The notes: generated from the letters alone by a model not told the origin. DNA of 64,000 nucleotides from Pseudomonas fluorescens (GCF_004683905.1 NZ_CP038438.1:3162001-3226000), one strand, 5' to 3'; shown: positions 15,206 through 25,305, counted from the stretch's first letter. A program made the numbers and translations.

Positions 15206-18157
15206 TCAGAACTGCCAATTCAGGCTCAACCCAACCCCATGACTCTTCTCGCGGTTAGCCAGTTGTCCGTTGTAATCGAGGTTGACCCGCACGTCCTTGC
15301 TCAACGCCAGGCTGGCTTGCACGCCGACCAGCGCCGCGTCACGCACCAATGCCGAACTCTCGACCGCGTACGGTGTGCTACCGCTGGCAAAGCGCAGATG
15401 CTGTTCGGCGTCGATGTCGCTGAGGCTGTGCTGCCAGCCGAGGTGGCCGCTGACGTCCAGTGCCTGTTGCGCCGACAAATTGAAGCGCTTAACCGCACGC
15501 ACACCGAGGGTGCTGAGGACCGCATCACGCTGGTCGCCGGAGCTTTTCAGCGCCGCCGCGTCGCCCTTTTCCGTGAAGCCTTCGGTATCCAGATGCACGT
15601 AAGCGAGGTTGGCGAACGGCTCCAGTGCCAGCGGCTGCAGGTTCAGCCGGTAAGCCGCTTCACCGAAAACCTGCGTGGTCGCCGCATCGACCTTGGCTTT
15701 CTGTTTGGCGCTGACGTCACCGTATTGCAGATCGCGCTTCACATCGGCGCGATGCCAGCTGTAGGCCGCGCCAGTGCTCAGGCGCCAGGCGCCGATGTCA
15801 TGACCGGCGTAAGCGCCGAGGTGATAGCTGTCGACCTTGGCCGACGAATGCGTGTCCGAGCCCATGTTCAGCGAGCTGTCGCTGTAACCGGTGACCAGAC
15901 CGATGCGCGTCTGCTCGTCCAGCGCGCCGTCAACACCGGCGAGCAAACCGCCGATTGAGGTGCTGTAGCGCGAGGTGTCGTTACCTGAGTTGGTCGAACC
16001 CCAGGCGCCGAGGGCCTTGATCCAGCCATTGCTTTGCGTGGCGTTGGCATCGTGCAGACGTTCGCCGACCGCGTCGCGCAACTGGCGGCTGTCATTGATC
16101 AGCATCGAGCCGAGCGCCGGGTAGATTTCGCCGCTCAATTGCTGGAAGGCTTGCTGCGCCGAGGCGGCAGACGCCGACAGCAGCAGGCTTTCGTACACCG
16201 AATTGCCGGCGCCGAGGCCTTCGACGGCGGCCGCCACCGCACGCTGATTCGGGGTCTGCCCGACGCTGGCGAACGAGGTGGCGTTGCGCTGAATGTCGAG
16301 CTGAATGGCGTTGGCCGTGTAGTCGAGGTTGCCGCCGATGAACAGGTAATCCGGCAGCACCGCGCCGAACTGGCCCTGAATACCACCGGCCGCTTGCAAA
16401 ATGTCGTACGAATGGCCGAGCAGGCTGCGGGTTTCAGTGGTGCTGAGCAGGGTCGGACTGTTTTCCAGCGACAGGCTGACCGTGGCACCGTTGATGCTCG
16501 CGCTGCCTCCAGCGACGATGCGGTCGCTGCTGATCGGTGACAGCTCCACCGCGTAGGTCGAGCCTGGGGCGAAGGTCACGTCACCGGCCACGCTTAAGGT
16601 GCCGATGGAGTTGCCCGGCGCTACGCGGCCGCCGCTGTTGGCGAGCAACGAGGCGATCCGCCCGGAACCGCCGAGGGTGCCGCTGTCGTTGACGGTCACC
16701 GCCGAGGCCAGCGAGCCGTTGACGCTCAACAAGCCGCCATTGACCGTGGTCGGGCCACGGAAAGTGTTGTCGCCGGTCAGCAGCAAGCGCCCTGCCCCGG
16801 ACTTGATCAGGCTGCCCTGATAGACCCGCGTCGCCGCTGCGGCATCGCGCGCCATACCGACGGCGTAGTCGGTCTGATCCTGCTGAGTGGCGCCGGCCGG
16901 AATACCGTTCTGCCAGCCCTTGTCCTGCAAGGTCTGCTGCCAGGCGCCGTGTTCGGCGAGGTCTTCGCGCTGGCGCTGAATCAATGCCTTGTCGGAGATG
17001 TCATTGCCCCACACATCGCTTTGCCCGGCCGCCAGGTTGGCATCGAACGCGCCAAGCAACTGCCCCGGCCCGCGCATCGCCCGGTTCAGGTTGGCCACGC
17101 CCCAGCCGACCCGCTCGGTCGGCGCATCGGTAATCGAGCCGTCGAGTTGCGTGGCGGTGGTCAGCAGCACTTCGAGCGCCTGCTGATTATTCATGTACGG
17201 GTAGCGTTCCATCACCAGCGCCAGTGCCCCGGTAGCGTGCGGCGCGGCCATCGAGGTGCCGGACTTGATTGCGTAATCGCCACCCGGAATGGTGCTGTCG
17301 ATCTTCGCCCCCGGCGTGGTGATGCACCAGTATTTGGCGATACCGCACTGGTTGTACTTTTGCTGATTGCTTTGGTCCAGCCCGGAAACTGCCAGCCAGT
17401 GGCCTTCGAGGTCCGGCTGAAAGTACGGCAGCGCCGAGCGCACGCTGGCGTTCGGATAGCCGCTGTTGCCGGCGCTGAACACGTTGATCACGCCACGGCG
17501 CGAGACGTCCGCCGCCGCGTCGAGCCAGGTGCCCTGATTCCAGTGTTGAGCATAAGCGGCATGCAGATCGGCCAGGGTGCGATAGCTGACATCCGGCGGC
17601 TGACTGCCCCAACTGTTGTTGATCGCGCGTACGCCGGCAGCGGCCAGGGCGTCATACGCGGCTTTGAAATAGCGCGGATCGGGTTTCGGGCCGAAGAGGA
17701 AACTGTCGTTGTTGTTGGTGTTGCCGACGTAGATTTGCGCGTTGTACGCCACGCCGTGCATGCCGGTGCCGTCACGGCTCGCGCCCATGGTGCCGACCAC
17801 GTGGGTGCCGTGGGAATCGTTGTTGGGGTTAAGGGTGCCGTTGACGTTGAACAGTGAGCCGTCGACGTAACTGCCGGAGGCCAACACCGGGTGATAGCGG
17901 TCGCTGGCGAACTCGGGGTGGCCAGCATCGAAGCCGGAGTCGAGGGCGCCGATCTTCACACCTTTGCCGGTGATGCCGGCAGCGTAGGCCTGATCCGCCT
18001 GCATCCGCGCAAGGCCCCAGTCACGCTGGAATTCGGCGCTGCGCCAACTGGCGGGATCGCCGGGCTTGCCGGTTTCAAGGTACTGCGCATTGGCTTGCGC
18101 GATGGAAACTGCGAGCAACAGGGTGCCGACCGCTGCCGGCTTGATGCGTACTTCCAT
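15206..18157 (-). CDS. prtA: subtilisin-type serine protease autotransporter PrtA
   Basis: About 983 residues. The signal peptide ends near ANA-QYL. The S8 domain has Asp in GALDSGFD, His in DSHGTHVVG and Ser in SGTSMAAPH. A passenger-associated repeat (TGDNTFRGPTTV) and a C-terminal barrel ending in LNWQF follow. It should secrete its own protease domain through the outer membrane and is independent of AprDEF. The start is taken as ATG 18157; GTG codons at 18163 and 18166 are alternatives, and no strong ribosome-binding site decides. About 500 bases of repeats separate it from aprF, so it may not be read through from the aprA promoter. Confidence 0.87.
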   Translation of the reverse strand: MEVRIKPAAVGTLLLAVSIAQANAQYLETGKPGDPASWRSAEFQRDWGLARMQADQAYAAGITGKGVKIGALDSGFDAGHPEFASDRYHPVLASGSYVDGSLFNVNGTLNPNNDSHGTHVVGTMGASRDGTGMHGVAYNAQIYVGNTNNNDSFLFGPKPDPRYFKAAYDALAAAGVRAINNSWGSQPPDVSYRTLADLHAAYAQHWNQGTWLDAAADVSRRGVINVFSAGNSGYPNASVRSALPYFQPDLEGHWLAVSGLDQSNQQKYNQCGIAKYWCITTPGAKIDSTIPGGDYAIKSGTSMAAPHATGALALVMERYPYMNNQQALEVLLTTATQLDGSITDAPTERVGWGVANLNRAMRGPGQLLGAFDANLAAGQSDVWGNDISDKALIQRQREDLAEHGAWQQTLQDKGWQNGIPAGATQQDQTDYAVGMARDAAAATRVYQGSLIKSGAGRLLLTGDNTFRGPTTVNGGLLSVNGSLASAVTVNDSGTLGGSGRIASLLANSGGRVAPGNSIGTLSVAGDVTFAPGSTYAVELSPISSDRIVAGGSASINGATVSLSLENSPTLLSTTETRSLLGHSYDILQAAGGIQGQFGAVLPDYLFIGGNLDYTANAIQLDIQRNATSFASVGQTPNQRAVAAAVEGLGAGNSVYESLLLSASAASAQQAFQQLSGEIYPALGSMLINDSRQLRDAVGERLHDANATQSNGWIKALGAWGSTNSGNDTSRYSTSIGGLLAGVDGALDEQTRIGLVTGYSDSSLNMGSDTHSSAKVDSYHLGAYAGHDIGAWRLSTGAAYSWHRADVKRDLQYGDVSAKQKAKVDAATTQVFGEAAYRLNLQPLALEPFANLAYVHLDTEGFTEKGDAAALKSSGDQRDAVLSTLGVRAVKRFNLSAQQALDVSGHLGWQHSLSDIDAEQHLRFASGSTPYAVESSALVRDAALVGVQASLALSKDVRVNLDYNGQLANREKSHGVGLSLNWQF

Positions 18158-18206
18158 GTTCACCACTCACTTTTATTGTTTTATGCAGGTTCTTCTGCGG
18201 TGTAAA

Positions 18207-18650
18207 ACCCTCACCCCAGCCCTCTCCCAGAGGGAGAGGGAGCCAATCCGGGTGTCTTGAGCCATGCATCGACCTGAGAAACCGAGTCGATTATGGATTC
18301 AGCACCGCTCGCTCATATCGGTGCCCATCTGGAACATCCCCCATTCAGTCCCCTCTCCCTCTGGGAGAGAGAGCCAATCCGGGTGTTTTGAGCCATGCAT
18401 CGACCTGAGAAACCTAGTCGATTATGGATTCAGTACCGCTCACTCATATCGGTGCCCATCTGGAACATCCCCCATTCAGTCCCCTCTCCCTCTGGGAGAG
18501 GGAGCCAATCCGGGTGTCTTGAGCCATGCATCGACCTGAGAAACCGAGTCGATTATGGATTCAGCACCGCTCACTCATATCGGTGCCCATCTGGAACTTC
18601 CCCCATCCAGTCCCCTCTCCCTCTGGGAGAGGGTTAGGGTGAGGGCCACC
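18207..18650. repeat. 131-bp tandem repeat (about 3 copies) framed by REP-like inverted ends
   Basis: The marker GCCATGCATCGACCTGAG recurs at spacing of exactly 131 bases (near 18261, 18392 and 18523), with copies differing by a few bases. Each unit contains CCCTCTCCCTCTGGGAGAG. The left end starts with ACCCTCACCCCAGCCCTC and the right end finishes with an inverted GGGTTAGGGTGAGGG, so the array looks like a REP doublet whose centre has been tandemly multiplied. It fills the aprF-prtA gap, where I see no gene. Confidence 0.9.
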
Positions 18651-18665
18651 CCCAAGCCATGCACA

Positions 18666-20024
18666 TTAGCGATGAGCAACACCGAACGCCTCATCCACCC
18701 GCGCCAGATCCTGTTCGTTCAACGTCCCCGCGTAGTAATGCAGCTTGGTCCAGGCCATCAAGTAGTCGTAGCGCGCCTGGGCCAGATCGCGGCGGGTGGT
18801 AAACAGTTGCTGTTCGGCGTTCAGCGCATCGAGGTTCGTCCGTTCACCACCGAGAATGCTTTGCTTGGTCGATACCACCAGCGCTTCAGCCGAGGCCAGG
18901 GCCTTCTGGTAGGCGCGCAGTTTGTTGACGCCCGACAGGCAGGCGCTGAACTGGCGGCGCAGTTCGATCAGCGTCTCGCGGGTCTTGCCGTCGAGTTCGT
19001 ATTCCGCCTGCTCCATGGTGCGGCTGGCCTGACGGGTCGAGGCCGATACCCCGCCACCAGCGTACAGCGGCACGTTGACTTCAAAGCCGATGGTGTTGGT
19101 GTCGTAGCGCTGGTTATAGGTGTTGCCGCTGTCCGATTCAGTCTTGCGGATCGACGCGTAGGCACTGACTTTCGGCAGGTGCCCGGCGCGGTTGCGCTCG
19201 ACTTCGTACTTGGCCACTTCCACCGCCTGGCGTTGCGACGCCAGATTGGGATTGTTGCTGATCGCCAGCTCATGCCAGGTGTCGTAGTTGGCCGGCATCA
19301 GCGCGAAGGTCTGGAAATTCTGATCCAGTGGTGCCAGCTCGCTGATGTCCACCGTCTGCACGCCGACCAGCGCGCCCAACTCGCGCAGCGCCGCGTCCTG
19401 CTCGTTGCGCGCCTCGATCTCTTCGGCGGTCGCCAGTTCATAGCGCGACTCGGCTTCGAGAATGTCGGTGCGGGTGCCCTCGCCCTGCTTGAACATGTGC
19501 TCGTTCTGTTGGAACTGCTGCTCATAGGCCTTTTTCTTGGCCTGGGCGATGTCGATCTGATCCTGGGCGAACAAGGCCTTGGTGTAGTTATCCAGCACCC
19601 GCACCAGCAGTTCCTGACTCTTGCCGCGAAACGCCTCGTCGGCGAACAGCGACTGCGCCACGCCTTTGCGATACGCCGCGTAGGCTTCGTAGTCGAGCAA
19701 CGGTTGCTGCAAGGTCAGGGTCGAGCCATAGCTGTTGTAGTTGCGGTCTTCGGTGAGGTTGCCGCGAGCGGTCAGTTGCGTGGCCTTCGAGGTGTTGTGA
19801 CCCCGGTTGTAGTTGTAACCCAGTCTCGGCAACAGCCCGGCGCGGCCGATGATGCGGTTTTCCAGGCCCGCGTCGCGCTCCTTGATCGCGCCGAGGAACA
19901 CCGGATCGTTGCGCAATGCCTGTTCGTAGACTTCGAATGGCCCCATGGCCGCCAGCGCGCTGTTTCCTGCGAGCAGCGCGAACGCTGCTCCCAACATCGA
20001 AAGCTTATTCATACAGCCGAACAT
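18666..20024 (-). CDS. aprF: AprF, TolC-family outer-membrane channel of type I secretion
   Basis: About 452 residues with a signal peptide ending near SALAA. The TolC/OEP fold is suggested by two internally related halves rich in long amphipathic helices, with typical QPLLDYEAYAAY and VPLYAGGGVSA strand segments. It forms the outer-membrane exit for AprA and the lipases with AprD and AprE. It starts two bases after the aprE stop, so it is in the same operon. ATG 20012 is an alternative start that gives a tidier signal peptide. Downstream lies the repeat array. Confidence 0.92.
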   Translation of the reverse strand: MFGCMNKLSMLGAAFALLAGNSALAAMGPFEVYEQALRNDPVFLGAIKERDAGLENRIIGRAGLLPRLGYNYNRGHNTSKATQLTARGNLTEDRNYNSYGSTLTLQQPLLDYEAYAAYRKGVAQSLFADEAFRGKSQELLVRVLDNYTKALFAQDQIDIAQAKKKAYEQQFQQNEHMFKQGEGTRTDILEAESRYELATAEEIEARNEQDAALRELGALVGVQTVDISELAPLDQNFQTFALMPANYDTWHELAISNNPNLASQRQAVEVAKYEVERNRAGHLPKVSAYASIRKTESDSGNTYNQRYDTNTIGFEVNVPLYAGGGVSASTRQASRTMEQAEYELDGKTRETLIELRRQFSACLSGVNKLRAYQKALASAEALVVSTKQSILGGERTNLDALNAEQQLFTTRRDLAQARYDYLMAWTKLHYYAGTLNEQDLARVDEAFGVAHR

Positions 20025-20026
20025 CC

Positions 20027-21376
20027 TTATTCTTCAGTCAACGCAGAGCCAGCGCGATCGAGCAGTGGTTTGAACAGGTAGTTGAGCAGTGACCGTTCGC
20101 CCGTGCGCACGAACATTTCCGCCGGCATACCGGGCTTGATCACCAGGCCATGGAGTTTTTCCATCGCCTGATCACTGACGCTGCTGCGCAACACGTAGTA
20201 CGGCACGCCGGTTTTCTCATCGACCATCTGGTCGGCGGAAATCAGGCTGACCTCACCCGGTACACGCGGGGTCTTGCTCTGGTTGAACGCGGTGAACAGG
20301 ATATCGACCGGCAGATGCGTGCCGACCTTGTCGATCAGGTTGATCGGCAAGTGCCCTTCGACTTCCAGGGTGGTGCCTTGCGGGACGATCTCCAGCAGTG
20401 TTTCGCCCTGACGCACCACGGCGCCTTCGGTGTGCACGCCAAGGTTGACCGCCACGCCGTCGGCGGTGGCGAGGATCTCGCTGTGTTGCAGGTCGAAACC
20501 GGCCGAGGTCAGTTGCTCGGACAGGGTCACGCTTTTGAGTTGCGCGTCGGCCAGTTGCGTGCGCACTTCCTTCTGGTACTCCTCGCCATGCTGTTGCAGC
20601 TTCAGGCGCGATTCGAGAATGCCCTGCTCCACCCGGCCGCTTTCACCGGTGTTTTCCGCCAGTTGCTGCTGCACTTGCGACAGCTGCCGCTGGTACTCCA
20701 TCAAACGGTTGCGCGGGATGTAGCCGTTGTCCGCCAGTGGCTGCAGGTTGCTCAGTTGCTGTTGCAGCGAATCGGCCTGGGCGTTGAGGTCGGTGCGGGC
20801 GCGGCGCATGCCCGCCAGCTGCGCGGTGGCGCCTTCAATGCTGGCGCGCAGACCGGCCTGCTCGCGGTAGAACGCTTCGCGACGGCTGCTGAACAGTTGA
20901 CGCTGGCCTTCAAGAACCAGCGCCAGACGCGGATCCGGATCGTTACTCAGTTCGGCAGGAAAGGTGATTTCTTTGAGGTTGTCGCGTTCGGCCTGCCAGC
21001 GTGCGAGGCTAGCCCACGCCATGCGGTATTGCGCCTGTAGCGACTGCACATCGGCGGCGACCTGGGTCTGATCGAGGCGGAACAACGGTTGCCCCTGCTT
21101 CACGATTTCGCCTTCACGTACCAGAATCCGGCTGACCACGCCGCTGCTCATCGACTGCACAGCTTTGCGCTTGCCCGAGACCACCACGGTGCCTTGCACC
21201 GGAATCCCCTGATCCAGCGGCGCCAGTGCGGCCCAGGTGAAGAAACTGCCGGCGCCGACGATGGCCAGAATCCAGCCCATGCGGGCGAAGAATTTCGCAT
21301 CGCGCTCCGGGCGCTCGGTGACGTATGCGTGTTCCATGGAGGCTTCGTTTTCAGTGTTCATGCTGGCGCTGCTCAT
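20027..21376 (-). CDS. aprE: AprE, membrane-fusion protein of type I secretion
   Basis: About 449 residues of the HlyD family. One N-terminal membrane helix (WILAIVGAGSFFTWAAL, about 34-50) is followed by a biotinyl-lipoyl-like half-motif (SSGVVSRILVREGEIVKQGQPL), a long coiled coil (about 115-280) and a beta-barrel domain. It bridges AprD in the inner membrane to AprF. Its ATG overlaps the aprD stop as ATGA, which indicates translational coupling. Upstream, ACAAGGAAT resembles the RsmA/RsmE site with one mismatch. Confidence 0.92.
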   Translation of the reverse strand: MSSASMNTENEASMEHAYVTERPERDAKFFARMGWILAIVGAGSFFTWAALAPLDQGIPVQGTVVVSGKRKAVQSMSSGVVSRILVREGEIVKQGQPLFRLDQTQVAADVQSLQAQYRMAWASLARWQAERDNLKEITFPAELSNDPDPRLALVLEGQRQLFSSRREAFYREQAGLRASIEGATAQLAGMRRARTDLNAQADSLQQQLSNLQPLADNGYIPRNRLMEYQRQLSQVQQQLAENTGESGRVEQGILESRLKLQQHGEEYQKEVRTQLADAQLKSVTLSEQLTSAGFDLQHSEILATADGVAVNLGVHTEGAVVRQGETLLEIVPQGTTLEVEGHLPINLIDKVGTHLPVDILFTAFNQSKTPRVPGEVSLISADQMVDEKTGVPYYVLRSSVSDQAMEKLHGLVIKPGMPAEMFVRTGERSLLNYLFKPLLDRAGSALTEE

Positions 21377-23148
21377 ACACCCGAATTCCTTGTCGAGGGC
21401 TGGTACTGCCGGCTCATGCTGAGCCCGCCCGGTGCCTGCGCGGATTTTTCCCGTTGTTGTTCCTGAGCGCCGGACAGTGCCTTGAGCACTTCCTGACTGG
21501 CGCCGAACGCCTGCAAGCGGCCATCGTTGAGCACCAGCAGTTTGTCCGCCTGAGCCAGCACCGAAGAGCGATGCGTCACCAGCACCACGGTGGTGCCCTT
21601 GGCCTTGAGCTGGGCGATGGCGCTGGCCAGCGCAGCTTCACCAACAGTGTCGAGGTTGGAGTTCGGCTCATCGAGCACCACCAGGCTCGGATCGCCATAC
21701 ATCGCACGGGCCAGGGCCACACGCTGCTTTTGACCGCCGGACAGGCCACTGCCGTCCTCGCCCAGTTGCGTGTCGTAGCCTTGCGGCAGGCGCAGAATCA
21801 TCTCGTGGACGCCGGCCTGTTGCGCGGCGGCCACGACCTTCTCCGGGTTGGCTTCGCTGAAACGGGCAATGTTTTCGGCGATGCTGCCGCTGAACAGTTC
21901 GATGTCTTGTGGCAAATAGCCGATGTACGGGCCGAGCTCGTCGCGGTTCCAGCGATGGATGTCCGCACCGTCCAGGCGCACCGTGCCGCCGAGGGTCGGC
22001 CACACGCCGACCAGCACTCGGGCCAGGGTCGACTTGCCGGAACCGGAGGCACCGAGCACGCCGAGCACTTCACCAGCGCCCAGATTGAAATTGATCATCT
22101 GCAGGGTTGCCGCGCGCTGCCCCGGAGGGCCGGCACTGACTTGCTCGAAGGTGATCTGGCCTTTCGGCGCCGGCAGCGCCATGGTGTCGTCACTCGGCGG
22201 GAACGCCTGCAGCAAAGAGTCCAGACGACGATAGGCCAGCTTCGCCCCGCTCCACTGTTTCCACACGGCGATCAACTGGTCGATCGGGCTCAGCACGCGG
22301 CCCATCAGGATCGAACCGGCGATCATCATCCCGGCGGTCATGTCGCCCTTGATCACCAGTAACGCACCGAGGCCCAGCACCAGCGATTGCAGGCACAGGC
22401 GCAAGGTCTTACTGATCGAGCTGATCACTGCGCCGGTGTCGCTGGCCTGATTCTGCAGGCCGAGGAAACGCGAGTGCACACCGAACCAGCGCTTGCGCAA
22501 CGCGCCGAGCATGCCCATGGCCTGAATGGTTTCGGCGTTGTGCAGGTGGCTGGTCGCCAGTTGGCTGGACTTCTGCGAGTAACCGGCGGCTTCGCCCAGC
22601 GGCTTCCTGGTCATGTATTCGTTGAGGCAGGCCAGCGCAATCAGCAGCAGCGCGCCGGCTGTGGCGAGCACGCCCAGCCAGACGTTGAACAGGTAGATGA
22701 CAAACAGATAGACCGGGAACCACGGCGCGTCGAAAAACGCGAACAGGGCCGGGCCGGTGACGAATTGGCGAATGTGGGTCAGGTCGCCCAGCGATTGCCC
22801 GGCGTTGCCCTCGCCCTTGAACAGGTTGCGCTCGAATGCCGCCTGATACACCCGCAGGTTGAAGCGGCGCTCCAGTTGGCTGCCGATGCGGATCACGATG
22901 AAGCTGCGGATCACCTCCAGCATGCCGATGAAGGCAAAGAAGCCAACCACCATCAACGACAGCATCGCCAACGTCGTTTCGTTCTGCGAAGACAATACGC
23001 GGTCGTAGACCTGCAGCATATAAATGGAGGGCACCAGCATCAGCACGTTAATCAGTGCGGTAAAGCACCCGACGCTGATCAGAATGCTTTTATAGTCACC
23101 CAAAGCCTTGAACAAGGGAGCGGTGGCTGGGGCCTTCGCCATCTTCAT
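21373..23148 (-). CDS. aprD: AprD, ABC transporter of type I secretion
   Basis: 591 residues. An ABC membrane domain with six predicted helices (about 25-300) and a nucleotide-binding domain are fused. Walker A is GASGSGKS (366-373), the signature is LSGGQKQR (469-476) and Walker B is VVLDEP (490-495). There is no N-terminal C39 peptidase domain, as expected for RTX protease exporters of the PrtD/AprD type. It powers export of AprA and the RTX lipases. The start ATG 23148 has AGGAAG upstream. It lies 172 bases after aprI, in an AT-rich gap that could hold an internal promoter. Confidence 0.94.
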   Translation of the reverse strand: MKMAKAPATAPLFKALGDYKSILISVGCFTALINVLMLVPSIYMLQVYDRVLSSQNETTLAMLSLMVVGFFAFIGMLEVIRSFIVIRIGSQLERRFNLRVYQAAFERNLFKGEGNAGQSLGDLTHIRQFVTGPALFAFFDAPWFPVYLFVIYLFNVWLGVLATAGALLLIALACLNEYMTRKPLGEAAGYSQKSSQLATSHLHNAETIQAMGMLGALRKRWFGVHSRFLGLQNQASDTGAVISSISKTLRLCLQSLVLGLGALLVIKGDMTAGMMIAGSILMGRVLSPIDQLIAVWKQWSGAKLAYRRLDSLLQAFPPSDDTMALPAPKGQITFEQVSAGPPGQRAATLQMINFNLGAGEVLGVLGASGSGKSTLARVLVGVWPTLGGTVRLDGADIHRWNRDELGPYIGYLPQDIELFSGSIAENIARFSEANPEKVVAAAQQAGVHEMILRLPQGYDTQLGEDGSGLSGGQKQRVALARAMYGDPSLVVLDEPNSNLDTVGEAALASAIAQLKAKGTTVVLVTHRSSVLAQADKLLVLNDGRLQAFGASQEVLKALSGAQEQQREKSAQAPGGLSMSRQYQPSTRNSGV

Positions 23149-23320
23149 TGTTTCTTCCTGAAATGATAGATCCCGCCAGACTTCGACGAGCGCTCAATTA
23201 ATGTTCCGCCTACCTGCGAAAGATGTTTTGCAAGTACTCGCTTACCATTCAACAACAACTGCGACGATCACTTATAACGTTCAAACACTGCCATATATTC
23301 AATCTGAATTAGTTGAGCGT

Positions 23321-23743
23321 TTATTTCGTCGCGCGTTCGAGTGTAACAATCAGGCCCGACTTCAAAGTGCTGGAATAGAGCCCGTCACGTTGTCGGCTGA
23401 AAAACACGATTCTTGAACCTTCCTTGCCGGTGATCGAAATTCCGTCGGGGTCCGGAAACCAGCCGATGGGTGAATCTTCCAGCCATGCGCCGAGGCATTC
23501 GGCGCCCTTGCCGACGGTCTGATTGGCTTGCAGTTCGAGGGCACAGGTGTTCGACGGTTTATCCTGCAGCTTTTGCGCTTCGGGCGCGTCATTTTCAGTG
23601 CTCAACGTCGCCTGCCATTGCCCGGCAAAAACCGATGGATCTTCAAGTCTGAGGCTGCTTGCCATGGTTGTTTCTCCAGAAATCATGATGAACGCCGCCG
23701 AAAGCCACGCCATTGCCTTGTAGGTAAAAACTTTACAGATCAT
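23321..23743 (-). CDS. aprI: AprI, alkaline metalloprotease inhibitor
   Basis: About 140 residues with an N-terminal signal peptide, ending in a mature domain of about 110 residues of the Inh (alkaline protease inhibitor) family. Visible features are the Ser-rich mature N-terminus (ASSLRLEDP), which in this family enters the protease cleft, the FAGQWQATL strand and a Cys pair (NTCALEL and AECLGAW) for a disulphide. It protects the periplasm from leaked AprA. I chose ATG 23743, which has GGAG 11 bases upstream; the frame is open further upstream, and ATG 23713 is another option. It lies between aprA and aprD, the standard order. Confidence 0.88.
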   Translation of the reverse strand: MICKVFTYKAMAWLSAAFIMISGETTMASSLRLEDPSVFAGQWQATLSTENDAPEAQKLQDKPSNTCALELQANQTVGKGAECLGAWLEDSPIGWFPDPDGISITGKEGSRIVFFSRQRDGLYSSTLKSGLIVTLERATK

Positions 23744-23801
23744 CAGAAAATTCGCTCCAGCACCTAGCCTTGCCCAGCCATCAACACGATGCAAGCAAAG
23801 A

Positions 23802-23824
23802 AAGCGGCGCATCAAGCGCCGCTT
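23802..23824 (-). terminator. hairpin between aprA and aprI (attenuator-like)
   Basis: AAGCGGCGC and GCGCCGCTT form a perfect nine-base stem with a five-base loop, 12 bases after the aprA stop. The following bases are only moderately T-rich. It probably stops or slows part of the transcription, so that protease message exceeds exporter message. Confidence 0.65.
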
Positions 23825-23835
23825 CCCGTTTCACA

Positions 23836-25299
23836 TCACGCCACGATGTCGCTGGTCGCTGCCTGGCCCACGGTGCTGACCTGGAAGTCCGCCACGCCGT
23901 GCCCGGAGAAGTCCACCGACAACAGGCTGTTGCCGCCTGACGAGGTCAGGATCGCGTCGCCGGCCGAACCGGTGAAGCTGCTGACAAAGTGCAGGCCGGA
24001 ACCGTTGGTGATGGCGCTCAGGTCGATTTTGTCCAGACCGCTGACGAAATCGAGGATCTGATCGATTGCACCCGGCTTGGAGTCGGAGCTGGAGGCGAAC
24101 ACGAAAGTGTCCGAACCCGCACCGCCCCACAGTTTGTCCGCACCACCAGCGCCGTAGATGATGTCGTTGCCGGCACCGCCCTTCAGCTCGTTGGACGCAC
24201 TGTTACCGATCAGCAGGTCGTTGCCCGAACCACCAATGGCGTTCTCGATGGTCACGCCCTTGGCGATGGACACGTTACCGATCATGCCGCCAACGTCGGA
24301 GAACGAGGCTTCGTTGAGATTGATCTTCTGGTTCTGGGTGAAACCCGAGAAGTCGAAGGTGTCCTTGCCGCCCGCGTCCCAAACCGAGAACACCAGCTTG
24401 TCGCTCGACGACGAGGCGCTGAGGAAATCGCGACCGGCGTTGGAGTTGAAGCCGTAGGTGGTGTCACCGGTACGGGTGGTCAGGTTGGCGCCGTACAGCT
24501 TCTGGATCGCTGCAATGTCGTCCATCAGTGGGCCGGAAGCATAGGCTTCCACACCACCCTTACTGAAGTTCTGGGCGGTGTTGCTTTCGCTCCAGTAACT
24601 CATGAGGCTGTAACCGCGGGTGTCTTGCCCGTAGGAAGCATCCTTGTAAGTCGGATTGCCTTCGCCGGCGTTGTAGTCGCCAGGGTGAGACAGGCCCAGG
24701 GTGTGGCCGATTTCATGGGTCAGGGTTTGACGCCCGTAATTGTTCAGACCCGGGGTTTTGTTGACGTCGTAGCCACTGCCGGTCAGGTACCAGGACTGAC
24801 CGTCATAGCCTGGCTCGGTGCCTGGCAGGAATGCAAACGCCGCTGCGCCTTCCTGGCCGCCGCTGTAGTTACCGAAGGTCATGTGACCGTCGCCACCACG
24901 GGCCGATTCGGTGAACGTCACGTTGGCGACATCCGCCCAGGATTGCATGGCGAGCACGGCCTGGGCTTTCTGCAGGGAGCTGAACTGACTGAAACCGGTG
25001 ACGCCCAGGCCGCTGAAGTTAGCGGTTTTGGCGGTCAGAAAGGTGTAGGTCAGTTCGATCTTGCCGCTGTTGTCGAGGTCGTGCCAGGAGGCACCGTCGC
25101 GCAACAATTGAGTGGCGGCTTGATCCACCGAGAAGGACGGTTTGCCATTGACCGTGAGGTTGCCGCCACGATCGTATTGATGGCTGAAGCTATTGATCTG
25201 GTTCCAGGCAGAGCTGGTCGCAGCCAGAGATTGCGCTGCGCCGACAGGCACGAATGTGTCTGCGGTGATATCAATAGCGTTCGCTTTTACTTTCGACAT
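23836..25299 (-). CDS. aprA: AprA (AprX), alkaline serralysin metalloprotease
   Basis: 487 residues, family M10B. It is a secreted, zinc-dependent, calcium-stabilised protease. The zinc motif is [11 protein letters not shown] (His 195, Glu 196, His 199, His 205), followed by the Met-turn SLMSYW (Met 233, Tyr 235). RTX repeats ([24 protein letters not shown]) lie near 345-395. There is no cleavable signal peptide; the C-terminus (SDIVA) is the type I secretion signal for AprDEF. The start is ATG 25299, with AAGGAAG seven bases upstream; a longer open frame upstream has no support. This is the main spoilage and biocontrol protease of fluorescent pseudomonads. Confidence 0.95.
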   Translation of the reverse strand: MSKVKANAIDITADTFVPVGAAQSLAATSSAWNQINSFSHQYDRGGNLTVNGKPSFSVDQAATQLLRDGASWHDLDNSGKIELTYTFLTAKTANFSGLGVTGFSQFSSLQKAQAVLAMQSWADVANVTFTESARGGDGHMTFGNYSGGQEGAAAFAFLPGTEPGYDGQSWYLTGSGYDVNKTPGLNNYGRQTLTHEIGHTLGLSHPGDYNAGEGNPTYKDASYGQDTRGYSLMSYWSESNTAQNFSKGGVEAYASGPLMDDIAAIQKLYGANLTTRTGDTTYGFNSNAGRDFLSASSSSDKLVFSVWDAGGKDTFDFSGFTQNQKINLNEASFSDVGGMIGNVSIAKGVTIENAIGGSGNDLLIGNSASNELKGGAGNDIIYGAGGADKLWGGAGSDTFVFASSSDSKPGAIDQILDFVSGLDKIDLSAITNGSGLHFVSSFTGSAGDAILTSSGGNSLLSVDFSGHGVADFQVSTVGQAATSDIVA

Positions 25300-25305
25300 A
25301 AACAC

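Noticed and set aside
18207..18650. CRISPR array
   Set aside because: Units are 131 bases and similar over their whole length, with no short repeat plus unique spacer pattern.
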